Of a DNA stretch of 64,000 nt, positions 55,541 to 64,000 are shown piece by piece (the first letter of the stretch is position 1; the number at the start of each line of letters is the position of its first letter). This stretch comes from Acidovorax sp. KKS102. GTDB lineage: Bacteria > Pseudomonadota > Gammaproteobacteria > Burkholderiales > Burkholderiaceae_C. The notes below the pieces were generated by a model, which saw only the letters and a program-made list of their open reading frames with translations, made no database searches and was not told where the DNA came from. The translations under genes and the position numbers were made by a program. The stretch covers positions 3,472,001 to 3,536,000 of the forward strand of contig NC_018708.1 of NCBI RefSeq assembly GCF_000302535.1, in the 5' to 3' direction.

Positions 55541-56346
55541 TACTGCAGCTTGGGCAGGTCGGCGCCCAGCCACTTTTGATACAGCTTGTTCAGCTCGCCA
55601 TTGGCGGTGTTGCGGGCCACAAAGTCGTTCACGGCCTTGGTCAGCTCGTCCTGGCCGGGGCGCAGGGCAATGCCCATGGCTTGCTGCAGCAGGTTGAACT
55701 TGTTCTCAAACGTGTTGGCGGGCACGCGCTTGGCGATCTGCGCGGCCACGGTGACCGAGCAGCCAATCGCATCGACCTGGCCCGAGATCAGGGCCTGCAT
55801 GGCCGATGCGTCGTCGTCAAAGCGGCGGATTTCGGTGCCCTCGGGCGCGGCCTTGGTCACGGCCACGTCTTGGGTGCTGGCACGGGCCACGCCCACGCGC
55901 ACGGTCTTCAGGTCGGCAGCGCTCTTGATGTTGGCGCCGGTCTTGCCGTACAGCACGATGGTGGCGGCCGCATAAGGCTGCGAGAACTGCACCTGCTTGG
56001 CACGCTCGGGCGTGATGGCCAGCGAGGCCACCAGCACATCGACCTTGTTGGTCAGCAGAAACGGAATGCGGTTGGGGCCGGTGACGGGCACGATGTTGGC
56101 CTTCACGCCCAGGTCCTTGGCCAGCAGCTTGGCCACGTCGGCGTCGTAGCCATCGGGCTGGTTTTGTGCGTTGGTGGTGCCGTAGGGCGGAAAGTCCACC
56201 AGCATGCCGATGGTGATCTCACCCTTCTTCTTGATGTCGGCCACGGACTGTGCCGAGGCCAGCGGCGCAAACGCCGTGAGGGCGGCGCCCAGGCCCAAGG
56301 CGGCCAAAGCGGCGGTGGCGGTGCGGCGTTGCAAAGAAAAAGTCAT
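55540..56346 (-). CDS. PAAT-family periplasmic substrate-binding protein
   Basis: This 268 aa secreted protein has the signal peptide MTFSLQRRTATAALAALGLG...SAQS and the SBP_bac_3 fold. Landmarks are ITIGMLVDFPPYGTTNAQNQPDGYDADVAKLLAKDLG, FLLTNKVDVLVASLAITPERA and VRVGVARASTQD. The usual amino-acid-binding Arg is expected in this fold at the sequence TPERAK. The operon context suggests that the ligand may be 2-ketogluconate or another sugar acid. Confidence 0.9.
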   Translation of the reverse strand: MTFSLQRRTATAALAALGLGAALTAFAPLASAQSVADIKKKGEITIGMLVDFPPYGTTNAQNQPDGYDADVAKLLAKDLGVKANIVPVTGPNRIPFLLTNKVDVLVASLAITPERAKQVQFSQPYAAATIVLYGKTGANIKSAADLKTVRVGVARASTQDVAVTKAAPEGTEIRRFDDDASAMQALISGQVDAIGCSVTVAAQIAKRVPANTFENKFNLLQQAMGIALRPGQDELTKAVNDFVARNTANGELNKLYQKWLGADLPKLQ

Positions 56347-56411
56347 CGCATGTCTCCTGGTGGTTGGTGTGAACGAGAACAGAAAGAAAAAAGAGGGTTG
56401 CGGCGCGTGGG

Positions 56412-57065
56412 TCAGCGCGCCAGAGCACGGGCGCGCTTGCGCTCCATGCGTGCGGCCAGCAGCGACAGCGGCCAGCAGATCACGAAGTACAGCGCGGCCA
56501 CGGTGGTGAACACATGCAGCGGCTGAAACGTGGCGTTGTTGATGATCTGGCCCGCCCGCGTGATCTCGGTGAAGCCGATGATGGCGGCCAGCGACGTGCC
56601 CTTGATGATCTGCACCATGTAGCCCACCGTGGGTGGCAGCGCAATCTTGAAAGCCTGGGGCAACACCACAAACCGCATGCGGGCCACGTACTTGAGGTTC
56701 AGCGCCTGGGCGGCTTCCCACTGGCCGCGTGGCACGGCCTCGATACACCCGCGCCAGATCTCGGCCAGAAACGCCGCGCTGTTCAGCACCAGCGCCACGC
56801 CCGCCGCCACCCAGGGGTTGATGTCAAACCCCAGCACCGGCGCGCCAAAGAAGATGAGGAACAGCTGCAGCAGCAGCGGCGTGCCCTGGAACACCTGGAT
56901 GAACACCCGCGCCGCATTGCGCGCCGCAGCGTTCTCTGAGGTGCGCGACAGCGCCACCACCAGCCCCAGCAGCGCACCGCCGACGAAGGCAATGGCCGAC
57001 AGCGCCAGCGTCCACTGCGCGGCCTGCACGATGAATAAAAACTCGGAGAGTCCGAAGGTACGCAT
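56412..57065 (-). CDS. PAAT-family ABC transporter permease 2
   Basis: This 217 aa inner-membrane protein has about five helices and the HisM/GlnP domain. The cytoplasmic EAA-type loop reads EAAQALNLKYVARMRFVVLPQAFKIALPP. It forms the translocation pore with the permease encoded immediately upstream (11 nt gap). The 65-nt gap before the binding-protein gene holds only its ribosome site. Confidence 0.92.
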   Translation of the reverse strand: MRTFGLSEFLFIVQAAQWTLALSAIAFVGGALLGLVVALSRTSENAAARNAARVFIQVFQGTPLLLQLFLIFFGAPVLGFDINPWVAAGVALVLNSAAFLAEIWRGCIEAVPRGQWEAAQALNLKYVARMRFVVLPQAFKIALPPTVGYMVQIIKGTSLAAIIGFTEITRAGQIINNATFQPLHVFTTVAALYFVICWPLSLLAARMERKRARALAR

Positions 57066-57076
57066 GGTCGGTCTCC

Positions 57077-57748
57077 TTATCGGCGGTCGGGGTAGTTAAG
57101 GACGCGCTGATAGATCAGCTTGAACAGCGCCGAGAAACTCAGCGCCAGCGCCAAGTAGATGGCCGTCACCACGATGTAGATCTCGAAGCTGCGGAACGTC
57201 TGCGACTGCAGGTTGGCCGCCACCGAGGTCAGGTCGTCCGCCGAGATGACCGACACCACAGCCGAGCTGAGCATCAGCAAGATGAACTGGCTGGTGAGCG
57301 CCGGGTAGATGGCCTTGAGCGCGGGCTTGAGGATCACAAACCGAAAGATCTCCCACGGTTTGAGGTTGAGCGCCTTGCCCGCCTCGATCTGCCCCTTGGG
57401 GATGGACTCGATACCCGCCCGCACGATCTCGGCCGCATACGCCCCAAGGTTGACCACCATGGCGGTGAGTGCTGCCGTGTAGGGCGACCAGCGCAGGCCG
57501 ATGGACGGCAGCGCAAAGAAGAAGAAAAACAGCTGCACCAGAAACGGCGTGTTGCGGATGACCTCGATGTACGCGTTGATCAGAAACCGCAGCCAGCCCG
57601 GCCCGCCGGTCTTGCCCCAGGCGCAAAAGATGGCCACCACCAGCCCCAGCAAAGTGGCGGTGAGCGACAGCTGCACGGTGATCCAGGTGCCCTTGAGCAG
57701 CAAGGGCCACGCGGCAAACACGGCATCGAACTGGAACTGGTAATTCAC
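57077..57748 (-). CDS. PAAT-family ABC transporter permease 1
   Basis: This 223 aa permease has the EAA-type loop EAGKALNLKPWEIFRFVILKPALKAIYP and about five membrane helices. It starts with GTG, is the first gene of the transporter-kgu operon, and lies 33 nt downstream of the PtxS-type operator. Confidence 0.92.
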   Translation of the reverse strand: MNYQFQFDAVFAAWPLLLKGTWITVQLSLTATLLGLVVAIFCAWGKTGGPGWLRFLINAYIEVIRNTPFLVQLFFFFFALPSIGLRWSPYTAALTAMVVNLGAYAAEIVRAGIESIPKGQIEAGKALNLKPWEIFRFVILKPALKAIYPALTSQFILLMLSSAVVSVISADDLTSVAANLQSQTFRSFEIYIVVTAIYLALALSFSALFKLIYQRVLNYPDRR

Positions 57749-57781
57749 GGTGGACAGTCGTTATTCCAAAGTGGCGCCAGT

Positions 57782-57801
57782 TTATGAAACCGGTTTCATA
57801 A
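57782..57801 (-). promoter_or_regulatory. PtxS-type operator of the transporter-kgu operon
   Basis: TTATGAAACCGGTTTCATAA is a perfect 20-bp palindrome with the central CG typical of LacI-family sites. Its core TGAAACCGGTTTCA is the PtxS operator as I know it from Pseudomonas. It sits just upstream of the first permease gene, where a bound repressor would block transcription. hemH on the other strand starts 150 bp away and is probably not a target. Confidence 0.85.
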
Positions 57802-57950
57802 CCACATTAGGGAATACCCGATGCACCCCAAAAAGGGGCTGAAAACACCTGAAGACGCTATGCCCAGCGCTGAACTCGTCGGCGGTGATGCGCCAGGCCG
57901 CAAATAGGCTCCCGGCCCGCACTGGCTCGGCGCGTGGGTGAAAATGCCGC

Positions 57951-59063
57951 ATGCCTTCCTTCCACCCCGAACCCCCTTTCACCCACGGCCAGGCCGACCG
58001 CACTGCCGTGCTGCTGTGCAACCTGGGCACACCCGACGAACCCACGGCCCCGGCCGTGCGCCGGTATCTGGCGCAGTTTCTGGGTGACCACCGCGTGGTG
58101 GAGATCCCCAAGCTGCTGTGGATGCCCATCCTGCACGGCATCATCCTGCGCACCCGCCCGGCCAAGTCGGCCGCCAAATACGCCAGCATCTGGACGCCCG
58201 AGGGCTCGCCCCTGGCGCACTGGACGGCCAAGCAGGCCACGCTGCTGCGCGGCTGGCTGGGTGAGGCAGGCCACGCGGTGCTGGTGCGCCACGCCATGCG
58301 CTACGGCAACCCGTCCATCGCCAGCCAGCTCGATGCCCTCAAGGCCGAGGGCGCCACGCGCATCCTCATCCTGCCGCTGTACCCGCAATACTCCGCCACC
58401 ACCACGGCCAGCGTGTTCGACGCCGTCTACACCTGGGCCGCTGCCACCCGCAACGTGCCCGAGCTGCGCTTTGTGAACCACTACCACGACGCCCCCGGCT
58501 ACATCGACGCGCTGGCCCGCACCATCGAGACGCACTGGAAGCACCACGGCCAGCCCGACCAGCTGGTGATGAGCTTTCATGGCGTGCCCGAGCGCACGCT
58601 GCACCTGGGCGACCCCTACCACTGCGAGGCCCGCAAGACCGGCCGCCTGCTGGCCGAGCGCCTGGGCCTGCGCGAGGAGCGCTACCGCATCACCTTTCAG
58701 TCGCGCTTTGGCAAGGCCAAGTGGCTGGAGCCCTACACCCAGCCCACCATCGAGGCATTGGGCAAGGCAGGCACCCGCCGTGTGGACGTGGTGTGCCCCG
58801 GCTTCACCAGCGACTGCCTGGAGACGCTGGAAGAAATCAACATGGAAGTGCGCGAGGCCTTCTTGCACGCGGGCGGCAAGGAGTTTCACTACATCCCCTG
58901 CCTGAACGACAACCACCACTGGATCACGGCGCTGAGCCGCGTGGCCCAACAGCACCTGGCGGGCTGGCCCACCGAGGCCCCCACCGCCGCCGCACTGGCC
59001 GATGCGCGCAGCCACGCGCTGACCGGTGGTGCACCTGCCGGGGTATGCCCGGTGGCGCACTGA
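57951..59063 (+). CDS. hemH: Ferrochelatase
   Basis: This 370 aa enzyme inserts Fe(II) into protoporphyrin IX in the last step of haem synthesis. It begins with the family motif [22 protein letters not shown]. The catalytic His lies in [17 protein letters not shown] near 210, and the Glu in [20 protein letters not shown] 57951 is the best start. It is transcribed away from the kgu operon. Confidence 0.95.
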   Translation: MPSFHPEPPFTHGQADRTAVLLCNLGTPDEPTAPAVRRYLAQFLGDHRVVEIPKLLWMPILHGIILRTRPAKSAAKYASIWTPEGSPLAHWTAKQATLLRGWLGEAGHAVLVRHAMRYGNPSIASQLDALKAEGATRILILPLYPQYSATTTASVFDAVYTWAAATRNVPELRFVNHYHDAPGYIDALARTIETHWKHHGQPDQLVMSFHGVPERTLHLGDPYHCEARKTGRLLAERLGLREERYRITFQSRFGKAKWLEPYTQPTIEALGKAGTRRVDVVCPGFTSDCLETLEEINMEVREAFLHAGGKEFHYIPCLNDNHHWITALSRVAQQHLAGWPTEAPTAAALADARSHALTGGAPAGVCPVAH

Positions 59064-59141
59064 TGCGCATGCCCATGCCATTCCGCATGCGAACGCAAAA
59101 GCGAATGGCACGGAGCGGCCTGCGCGCCCATGGTCACTCAC

Positions 59142-59189
59142 TACATTATTGATAGCACCCAGGGCATATTGCACTAGCGCATCTGCCCG
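59142..59189. repeat. Intergenic repeat, second copy of the 40929 family
   Basis: It reads CATTATTGATAGCACCCAGG then GCATATTGCACTAGCGCATC and TGCCCG, aligning over about 45 nt with the copy after dctM. The hairpin at its start is less perfect. The surrounding gap (59064-59270) shows no gene. Confidence 0.65.
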
Positions 59190-59270
59190 TTTTGGCTCAT
59201 ATTTTGGTCGCCAGGTGCTGCACGGCTGCCTGCCACGCACTCCGCACCGCCCCCTCCTACACCCACATCA

Positions 59271-61757
59271 ATGCCCGCTTTTGCCCTTGCCCCCCACCAG
59301 TTGCGTCTGACCATTGACCCCGCCACGCTGGGCTTTGCCAGCACCGCCGAGCTGCAAGACCTGCCCCTGCCCTGGATCGGGCAGGAGCGTGCCCAGGCCG
59401 CCGCGCAATTTGGTCTGGCCATGCAGCAGCCGGACTACCACCTGTTTGTGCTGGGTGAAGTGGGCAGCGGGCGGGCATCGCTGCTGCGCCAGGCCATGCA
59501 GGCCGAAGCCGCGAAACGCGCCGTGCCCCCCGACCTGTGCTACCTACACCACTTTGACCAGCCCGACCGCCCCCGCGCGCTGCGCCTGCCAGCGGGCGAA
59601 GGCCGCCTGCTGCGCCAGGGCATGGCCGACATGGCGCGCAGCCTGCAAGCCGACATCCCCAAGCGCCTGACCAGCCCCGACTTCAAGGCCGAGGCCGAGC
59701 GCATCGAAAAGACTTGGCAAGCGCAAGAAAACGAAGCCTTTGCCGCGCTGGACGCATTTGCCGAAGCGCGCCAGTTCCGCCTGAGCCGCGAGGCCGGGCA
59801 CATGGTGTTCACCCTCACCGGCCCCAAGGGCCAGCCGCTGACCGAAGGCGAAGCGCGCGCCCTGCCCCGCGAGCGCCGCGCCGAGATCGACGCCGCCGAG
59901 CTGGAGCTGCGCGCCGAGATCGCCAAGTTTCTGGAAACCACCCGCCCGCTGGAGCGCACGCGCGACGACGCCCTGGCCGCCCTGCGCCGCCAGACCATCA
60001 AGCCCCTGGTGGAGCACGCACTGCACGGCATCCGCCAGGGCCTGCGCAAGCAGATCAAAGACGCCGTCAAGCTCACGCAGTGGCTGGACCAGGTAGAGCG
60101 CGCCGTGCTGGACCACATCGACCTCTTTGAGCCCGGCGACGCCGACCAAGGCCAGGACGCCGAAGACGACCGCAAGGACGCGCTGGACGACCTGCTGGCC
60201 CGCTGCCAGGTGAACGTGGTGGTGGACAACCACGGCCGCACCAGCGCCCCTGTGGTGGTGGAAGACAACCCCACGGCCCGCACCCTGTTTGGCAGCATTG
60301 AACACGGCGCCGACGCCGACACCGTGCAGGCCGACCACGCCAGCATCCACGCGGGAAGCCTGCTCAAAGCGCATGGCGGCTTCATCCTGCTGCACCTGCA
60401 CGACCTGGCCGCCGAAGAAGGCCTGTGGCCGCGCCTGCGCCGCTTTCTGCGCTGTGGGCGCCTGCAGATCGAGGACGGCAGTGGCGGCGGCGGCCCCGCC
60501 CATGCGCCCGGCGGGGCCGGTGCACTGCAGCCCGAGCCGGTGGACGTGGACGTGAAGATCGTGCTGATCGGATCGGTGGAGGAGTACTACGCCCTGCAAG
60601 AGGCCGACCCCGACGCCGCCCGCCGCTTTCGCGTGAAGGTGGACTTTTCAGACCGGTTCATCGCCACTCCCGGCACCCACCAGTCCTCGGCCATCCTGGT
60701 CGCGCAAGTCTGCAAAAAGCGCGGCCTGCCCCACTTTGCCGCCGGTGCCGTGGCCCTGCTGCTGGAGCAATCACACCGCGAGGCCGACGACCAAGGCCGC
60801 CAAAGCGCCCGCTTTGCCCACACCGAAGCACTCGCCATCGAAAGCGCCGCCCTGTGCCAGGCCCGCGCAGGCACCGTGGTGCAAGCCGCCGACGTGCAAG
60901 CCGCCCTGGCCGCCCGCACCCTGCGCCACAACCAGCCCGAAGAAGAACTGCACGAATCCATCACCGAAGGCGAGCGCCTGATCACGCTGCAGGGTTCCAT
61001 CACCGGCCAGATCAACGCCATGACGCAGATCGACCTGGGCGACTACCGGTTTGGCTTTCCGGTGCGCATCACCGCGCGCACCTTCGCCGGGCAAGAGGGC
61101 CTGCTCAACATCGAGCGCGAGGTCGATATGTCCGGCCCCATCCACGACAAGGGCGTGCTCATCCTGCACAGCTACCTCACCGCCCTGTTCAGCCACGTGG
61201 CGCCGCTGGCGCTCAATGCCTCCATCGTGTTCGAGCAGGAATACAGCGGCGTGGAAGGCGACTCCGCCTCGTGCGCCGAGCTGTACGCGCTGCTGTCCAG
61301 CCTGTCAGGCCTGCCCCTGCGCCAGGGCATTGCCGTGACGGGCGCATTGAACCAGCACGGCGAAGTGCTGCCCGTGGGCGGCATCAACGAAAAGATCGAA
61401 GGCTGGTTCCGCGCCTGCGCGACGGCAGGGCTGGACGGCACCCACGGCGTGCTGATCCCCGCCCGCAACCAACGCCACCTGATGCTGGACCGCAGCGTGC
61501 TGGACGCGGTGGAGCGCGGGCTGTTCCATGTCTACACCATGGGGCATGTGAGCGAAGGCATTGCGTTGCTGACGGGCGAGGCGTCGGGGATGAGCCCGGC
61601 GGAGTTGCTGCAGGCGCAGGCGGATGAATTGGCCGGAGGTGCTGCCACGGTGGAGGACACGGTGATGCAGCGGGCGGAGGTGACGCTGCGGGCGTATCGG
61701 AGGGCTTGCCAGGTGGCGGGGGGTGCGCGCAGGGGGCGCGCCGTTCGGAGACGCTAG
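59271..61757 (+). CDS. Lon-like ATP-binding protease (S16, YcbZ/LonB-like)
   Basis: This 828 aa protein is of the YcbZ (Lon-like) type and differs from true Lon. The N-terminal AAA domain has a degenerate Walker A (LGEVGSGRAS), with Arg where Lys is expected. A long helical insert lies near 125-290 and an acidic linker follows. The C-terminal protease has the catalytic Ser in VEGDSASCAELYALLS near 665 and Lys in VGGINEKIEGWF near 707. It probably degrades specific substrates. The C-terminus ends in a basic stretch. Confidence 0.88.
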   Translation: MPAFALAPHQLRLTIDPATLGFASTAELQDLPLPWIGQERAQAAAQFGLAMQQPDYHLFVLGEVGSGRASLLRQAMQAEAAKRAVPPDLCYLHHFDQPDRPRALRLPAGEGRLLRQGMADMARSLQADIPKRLTSPDFKAEAERIEKTWQAQENEAFAALDAFAEARQFRLSREAGHMVFTLTGPKGQPLTEGEARALPRERRAEIDAAELELRAEIAKFLETTRPLERTRDDALAALRRQTIKPLVEHALHGIRQGLRKQIKDAVKLTQWLDQVERAVLDHIDLFEPGDADQGQDAEDDRKDALDDLLARCQVNVVVDNHGRTSAPVVVEDNPTARTLFGSIEHGADADTVQADHASIHAGSLLKAHGGFILLHLHDLAAEEGLWPRLRRFLRCGRLQIEDGSGGGGPAHAPGGAGALQPEPVDVDVKIVLIGSVEEYYALQEADPDAARRFRVKVDFSDRFIATPGTHQSSAILVAQVCKKRGLPHFAAGAVALLLEQSHREADDQGRQSARFAHTEALAIESAALCQARAGTVVQAADVQAALAARTLRHNQPEEELHESITEGERLITLQGSITGQINAMTQIDLGDYRFGFPVRITARTFAGQEGLLNIEREVDMSGPIHDKGVLILHSYLTALFSHVAPLALNASIVFEQEYSGVEGDSASCAELYALLSSLSGLPLRQGIAVTGALNQHGEVLPVGGINEKIEGWFRACATAGLDGTHGVLIPARNQRHLMLDRSVLDAVERGLFHVYTMGHVSEGIALLTGEASGMSPAELLQAQADELAGGAATVEDTVMQRAEVTLRAYRRACQVAGGARRGRAVRRR

Positions 61758-61820
61758 GGATGCCTCCCCATTGTCTTGACGCCATCTCTGGAGTGATCGG
61801 CAGCCCAATGGGCTTTGAGC

Positions 61821-62525
61821 TCAGACCGCCAGTCGTTCCATTAGCGCAGAGCGGTCCGCTTGATTCGCGCCACCATCGAGTACTACCGAGCCGCGCTCTA
61901 GCATATAGAAACGGTTGACCAAGCCGATGGCACGATGGACGTTCTGCTCCACAAGGACGATGGGAATCCCCTCGCTCGCCAAGTTGCCAATCAAGGTGAA
62001 CAACTCATCCACAATCATGGGCGCCAGACCCTCCGTGGGCTCATCGATGAGCAGCAGCTTTGGCTCACCAACGAGCACCCGCGCAATAGCAAGCATCTGT
62101 TGTTCGCCGCCCGACAAGGTGGTCCCCATCTGACGCCGACGCTCCGCAAGGCGCGGAAACCGCTGGTAGATTTCCTCCATTCGCCTGCGCGCGTCCAAGC
62201 GGCTGCGCGACGGGCACTGCATCTGACCCAGATGCAGGTTTTCTTCAACGGTCAGACCAGGAAAGATGCGCCTGTCCTCAGGCACAAGGCCAATGCCTCG
62301 GCGGCAGATTTGGTCTGCGCCGACGCCGTTAATTGATTCGCCGTTAAAGATGACATCCCCACTGGAGGGCGAGACCCAGCCGGCAATCGTCTTGATCACC
62401 GTGGTTTTACCCACCCCGTTGCGGCCAAACAGGCCAACCACTTCGCCATGGCCCACCTGCAGGTCTATTCCTTGCAAAACGTGGCTCAGCCCATAGTGGG
62501 TGTGAACGCCTTTGAGTTCCAACAT
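61821..62525 (-). CDS. livF: Branched-chain amino-acid type ABC transporter ATPase LivF
   Basis: This 234 aa ATPase begins LELKGVHTHYGLSHVLQGIDL. Walker A is FGRNGVGKTT, the signature is LSGGEQQMLAIARVL, and Walker B is LLLIDEPTEGLAP. It is the last gene of the livM-livG-livF run. The ATG overlaps the livG stop by one base. Confidence 0.92.
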   Translation of the reverse strand: MLELKGVHTHYGLSHVLQGIDLQVGHGEVVGLFGRNGVGKTTVIKTIAGWVSPSSGDVIFNGESINGVGADQICRRGIGLVPEDRRIFPGLTVEENLHLGQMQCPSRSRLDARRRMEEIYQRFPRLAERRRQMGTTLSGGEQQMLAIARVLVGEPKLLLIDEPTEGLAPMIVDELFTLIGNLASEGIPIVLVEQNVHRAIGLVNRFYMLERGSVVLDGGANQADRSALMERLAV

Positions 62526-63274
62526 CAGAGTTTCTCCCCGAAATAGGCGGCCTGAACCGCAGGATTGGCACGCACCTGTGCCGGAGTGCCCTCGGCGAGC
62601 TTCTGACCCTGGTGCATCACCACCACAAAGTCTGACAACTGCATCACCAGGTCCACGTCGTGCTCGACCAGCAAAATGGAAAGACCATGGTTGTGGGAGA
62701 GCCCCCGAATCAGTGATTCGGTCTCGCGGGTGTCGCCGTGGCTCATTCCCTGGGTTGGTTCGTCGAGGAGCAGCATGCGCGGGCGTGATGCCAGAGACAC
62801 CGCAATTTCCAGTCGACGTTGCTCTCCGTGCGACAGATAGCCAGCGAGCTCATCTGCCTTGTTACGAAGGTCAAACTGCTCAAGGAGTTCGTCCACGCGC
62901 GCAGCAGCAGTCTGGCTGCGGGCCAGTGGGCGAAACAGGCCGCGCCCCTGCTCAAGGAACTGCGCTGCCAGGCGCAGGTTCTCGCGTACCGGAAGCTCAA
63001 AGAACAGATTGGTAATCTGGAACGAGCGGGACAGGCCGTATCTTAGAAGTTGGTGGGGAGCACGGCCCGTCACATCCTCCCCATCGAAACGCACCGACCC
63101 CGAAGAGGGACGTATGGCTCCGCTGATGAGGTTGAACAGGCTGCTTTTGCCAGCCCCGTTAGGGCCAATCACGGCCGTGATTTTTCCCGGCTGAGCCTCA
63201 AAGCTCACATCTTGAACTGCCTTGAGGGCGCCGAACTGAACGCTGATGCCTTTGACCGACAGAATGGGGTTCAT
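62525..63274 (-). CDS. livG: Branched-chain amino-acid type ABC transporter ATPase LivG
   Basis: This 249 aa ATPase has Walker A GPNGAGKSSLFNLISG, signature LSHGEQRRLEIAVSL (a variant with His) and Walker B MLLLDEPTQGMS. The long LivG C-terminus AVQAAYFGEKL is present. The ATG at 63274 overlaps the livM stop by one base (TGATG). Actual substrates of such systems vary (amino acids, amides, urea, aromatic acids). Confidence 0.92.
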   Translation of the reverse strand: MNPILSVKGISVQFGALKAVQDVSFEAQPGKITAVIGPNGAGKSSLFNLISGAIRPSSGSVRFDGEDVTGRAPHQLLRYGLSRSFQITNLFFELPVRENLRLAAQFLEQGRGLFRPLARSQTAAARVDELLEQFDLRNKADELAGYLSHGEQRRLEIAVSLASRPRMLLLDEPTQGMSHGDTRETESLIRGLSHNHGLSILLVEHDVDLVMQLSDFVVVMHQGQKLAEGTPAQVRANPAVQAAYFGEKL

Positions 63275-64000
63275 CAACGGTTCTCCTTCTGGTTGCGTCG
63301 AGCATCTAGCCTGCGTTCTAGGGCAGGTATCGCATAGCCGATGAGGCCGCGCGGCATCAGAATCACAACCATCACGAACAACACGCCGATAACGATGTGG
63401 TGATGCGTGGTGAAGGAGCCCACCACGGAGCGCAGGCCAGTGAGGATGGCAGACCCATAGAGCGGGCCGATAAGTGTTCCGGTGCCACCGACGATGACGT
63501 TGATGACCGCGTTGCCAGAAACCTGGAAGAACATCAGTTCAGGCGAGACGAAGCCGCGCAGCATGGGATAGAGCGCACCACTGCAACCGGCAATGCACGC
63601 GGCTGCAACGAAGGCCCCCAGCTTGTAACGCCAGGGGTCCTCACCCAAGAAGGAGACTCGGTGCTCGTTGGTTCGGATGGCGTCGAGCTGGCGACCCACG
63701 GGTGTGTCCATGAGATAGCGCAACACCAGGTAGAGCGCGCCGATAAAGGCGAGCACCACCAGGAAGAAGCCCGATGGCGTCGCCGAGTTGACGCCCCACA
63801 TGATGTGGGCCGAGGGCACGCCGATGATGCCGTCTGAGGCACCGAGCTCGCGGGTGTTGTAGACCACTTTGGACAGAACCTGGGCGAGGCCGAAGCTGAT
63901 GAGTGCGAAGTAGACACCCTTGGCGCGAATGGCAATCAGCCCACCAATCAGACCGACCACAGCACTGAAAGCCAGGGTGACGCCCAAAGCCAGCCAGAAG
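63274..64000 (-). CDS. livM: Branched-chain amino-acid type ABC transporter permease LivM (start outside window)
   Basis: This is the C-terminal part (about 240 aa) of a LivM-type permease; the frame is open through the window edge. Landmarks are RAKGVYFALISFGLAQVL, the cytoplasmic loop MDTPVGRQLDAIRTNEHRVSFLGEDPWRYKLGAFVAAACIAG and VIVGGTGTLIGPLYGSAIL. Several membrane helices are visible. livH and the binding protein gene should lie beyond the edge. Confidence 0.9.
   Translation of the reverse strand, partial: FWLALGVTLAFSAVVGLIGGLIAIRAKGVYFALISFGLAQVLSKVVYNTRELGASDGIIGVPSAHIMWGVNSATPSGFFLVVLAFIGALYLVLRYLMDTPVGRQLDAIRTNEHRVSFLGEDPWRYKLGAFVAAACIAGCSGALYPMLRGFVSPELMFFQVSGNAVINVIVGGTGTLIGPLYGSAILTGLRSVVGSFTTHHHIVIGVLFVMVVILMPRGLIGYAIPALERRLDARRNQKENR

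Overview
The window looks like chromosomal DNA of a high-GC betaproteobacterium of the Comamonadaceae (Acidovorax-like). From memory, the BphC C-terminus, BphD, BphA4 and the gene order bphC-bphD-orf-bphA4-lysR resemble the biphenyl locus of Acidovorax sp. KKS102 and of Tn4371. No database search was possible, so the strain assignment is recognition, not measurement.

Region 1 (1 to about 23,930) is the right-hand part of a Tn4371-family integrative and conjugative element (ICE). It carries the end of a biphenyl catabolic cargo (bphC 3' end, bphD, a frameshifted ompW-like gene, bphA4). A LysR regulator follows, translationally coupled to an EexN-type lipoprotein. Next is a P-type conjugation module: traG, an RHH protein, trbB-C-D-E-J, a second EexN/TrbK-like lipoprotein, trbL-F-G-I and a DUF2274 protein. 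Most of these genes overlap by 4 nt (ATGA). Behind trbI lies a defence-like cargo: a reverse-strand HNH-type protein and a two-gene OLD nuclease plus UvrD helicase pair of Gabija type. An IS481-family element follows, with intact ends and a 6-bp target duplication. The ICE seems to end in the T-tract of a tRNA-Leu terminator near 23,926-23,933. The integrase, relaxase and replication genes are outside the window.

Region 2 (23,930-31,450) is a core chromosomal block on the reverse strand. It holds tRNA-Leu(UAA) interrupted by a 226-nt group I intron, a truncated tRNA-Leu, tRNA-Gly, tRNA-Cys, a second tRNA-Gly, then lon, clpX, clpP and tig in the classical order tig-clpP-clpX-lon, and tRNA-Leu(UAG).

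Region 3 (31,450-49,600) is mixed chromosome. It has an RND efflux pair behind a TetR-type operator, squalene genes (hpnC, then hpnD-hpnE) split by serine dehydratase plus two TRAP transporter genes, a TctDE-like two-component system flanked by two Bug/TctC binding proteins, a nucleotidyltransferase gene broken by one stop codon, and small membrane proteins (DUF2788, DUF2189).

Region 4 (49,600-57,800) holds a HAD hydrolase and a 2-ketogluconate (kgu) operon on the reverse strand: an amino-acid-type (PAAT) ABC transporter, kguE, kguK, kguD and the repressor gene ptxS. A perfect palindrome matching the known PtxS operator lies directly upstream of the transporter, which therefore probably replaces the usual KguT permease. 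Two non-coding structured elements interrupt this operon. One, flanked by TAA, has separated kguD from ptxS and changed the KguD C-terminus.

Region 5 (57,800-64,000) holds hemH, a Lon-like AAA protease and the start of a branched-chain amino-acid type ABC operon (livM partial, livG, livF).
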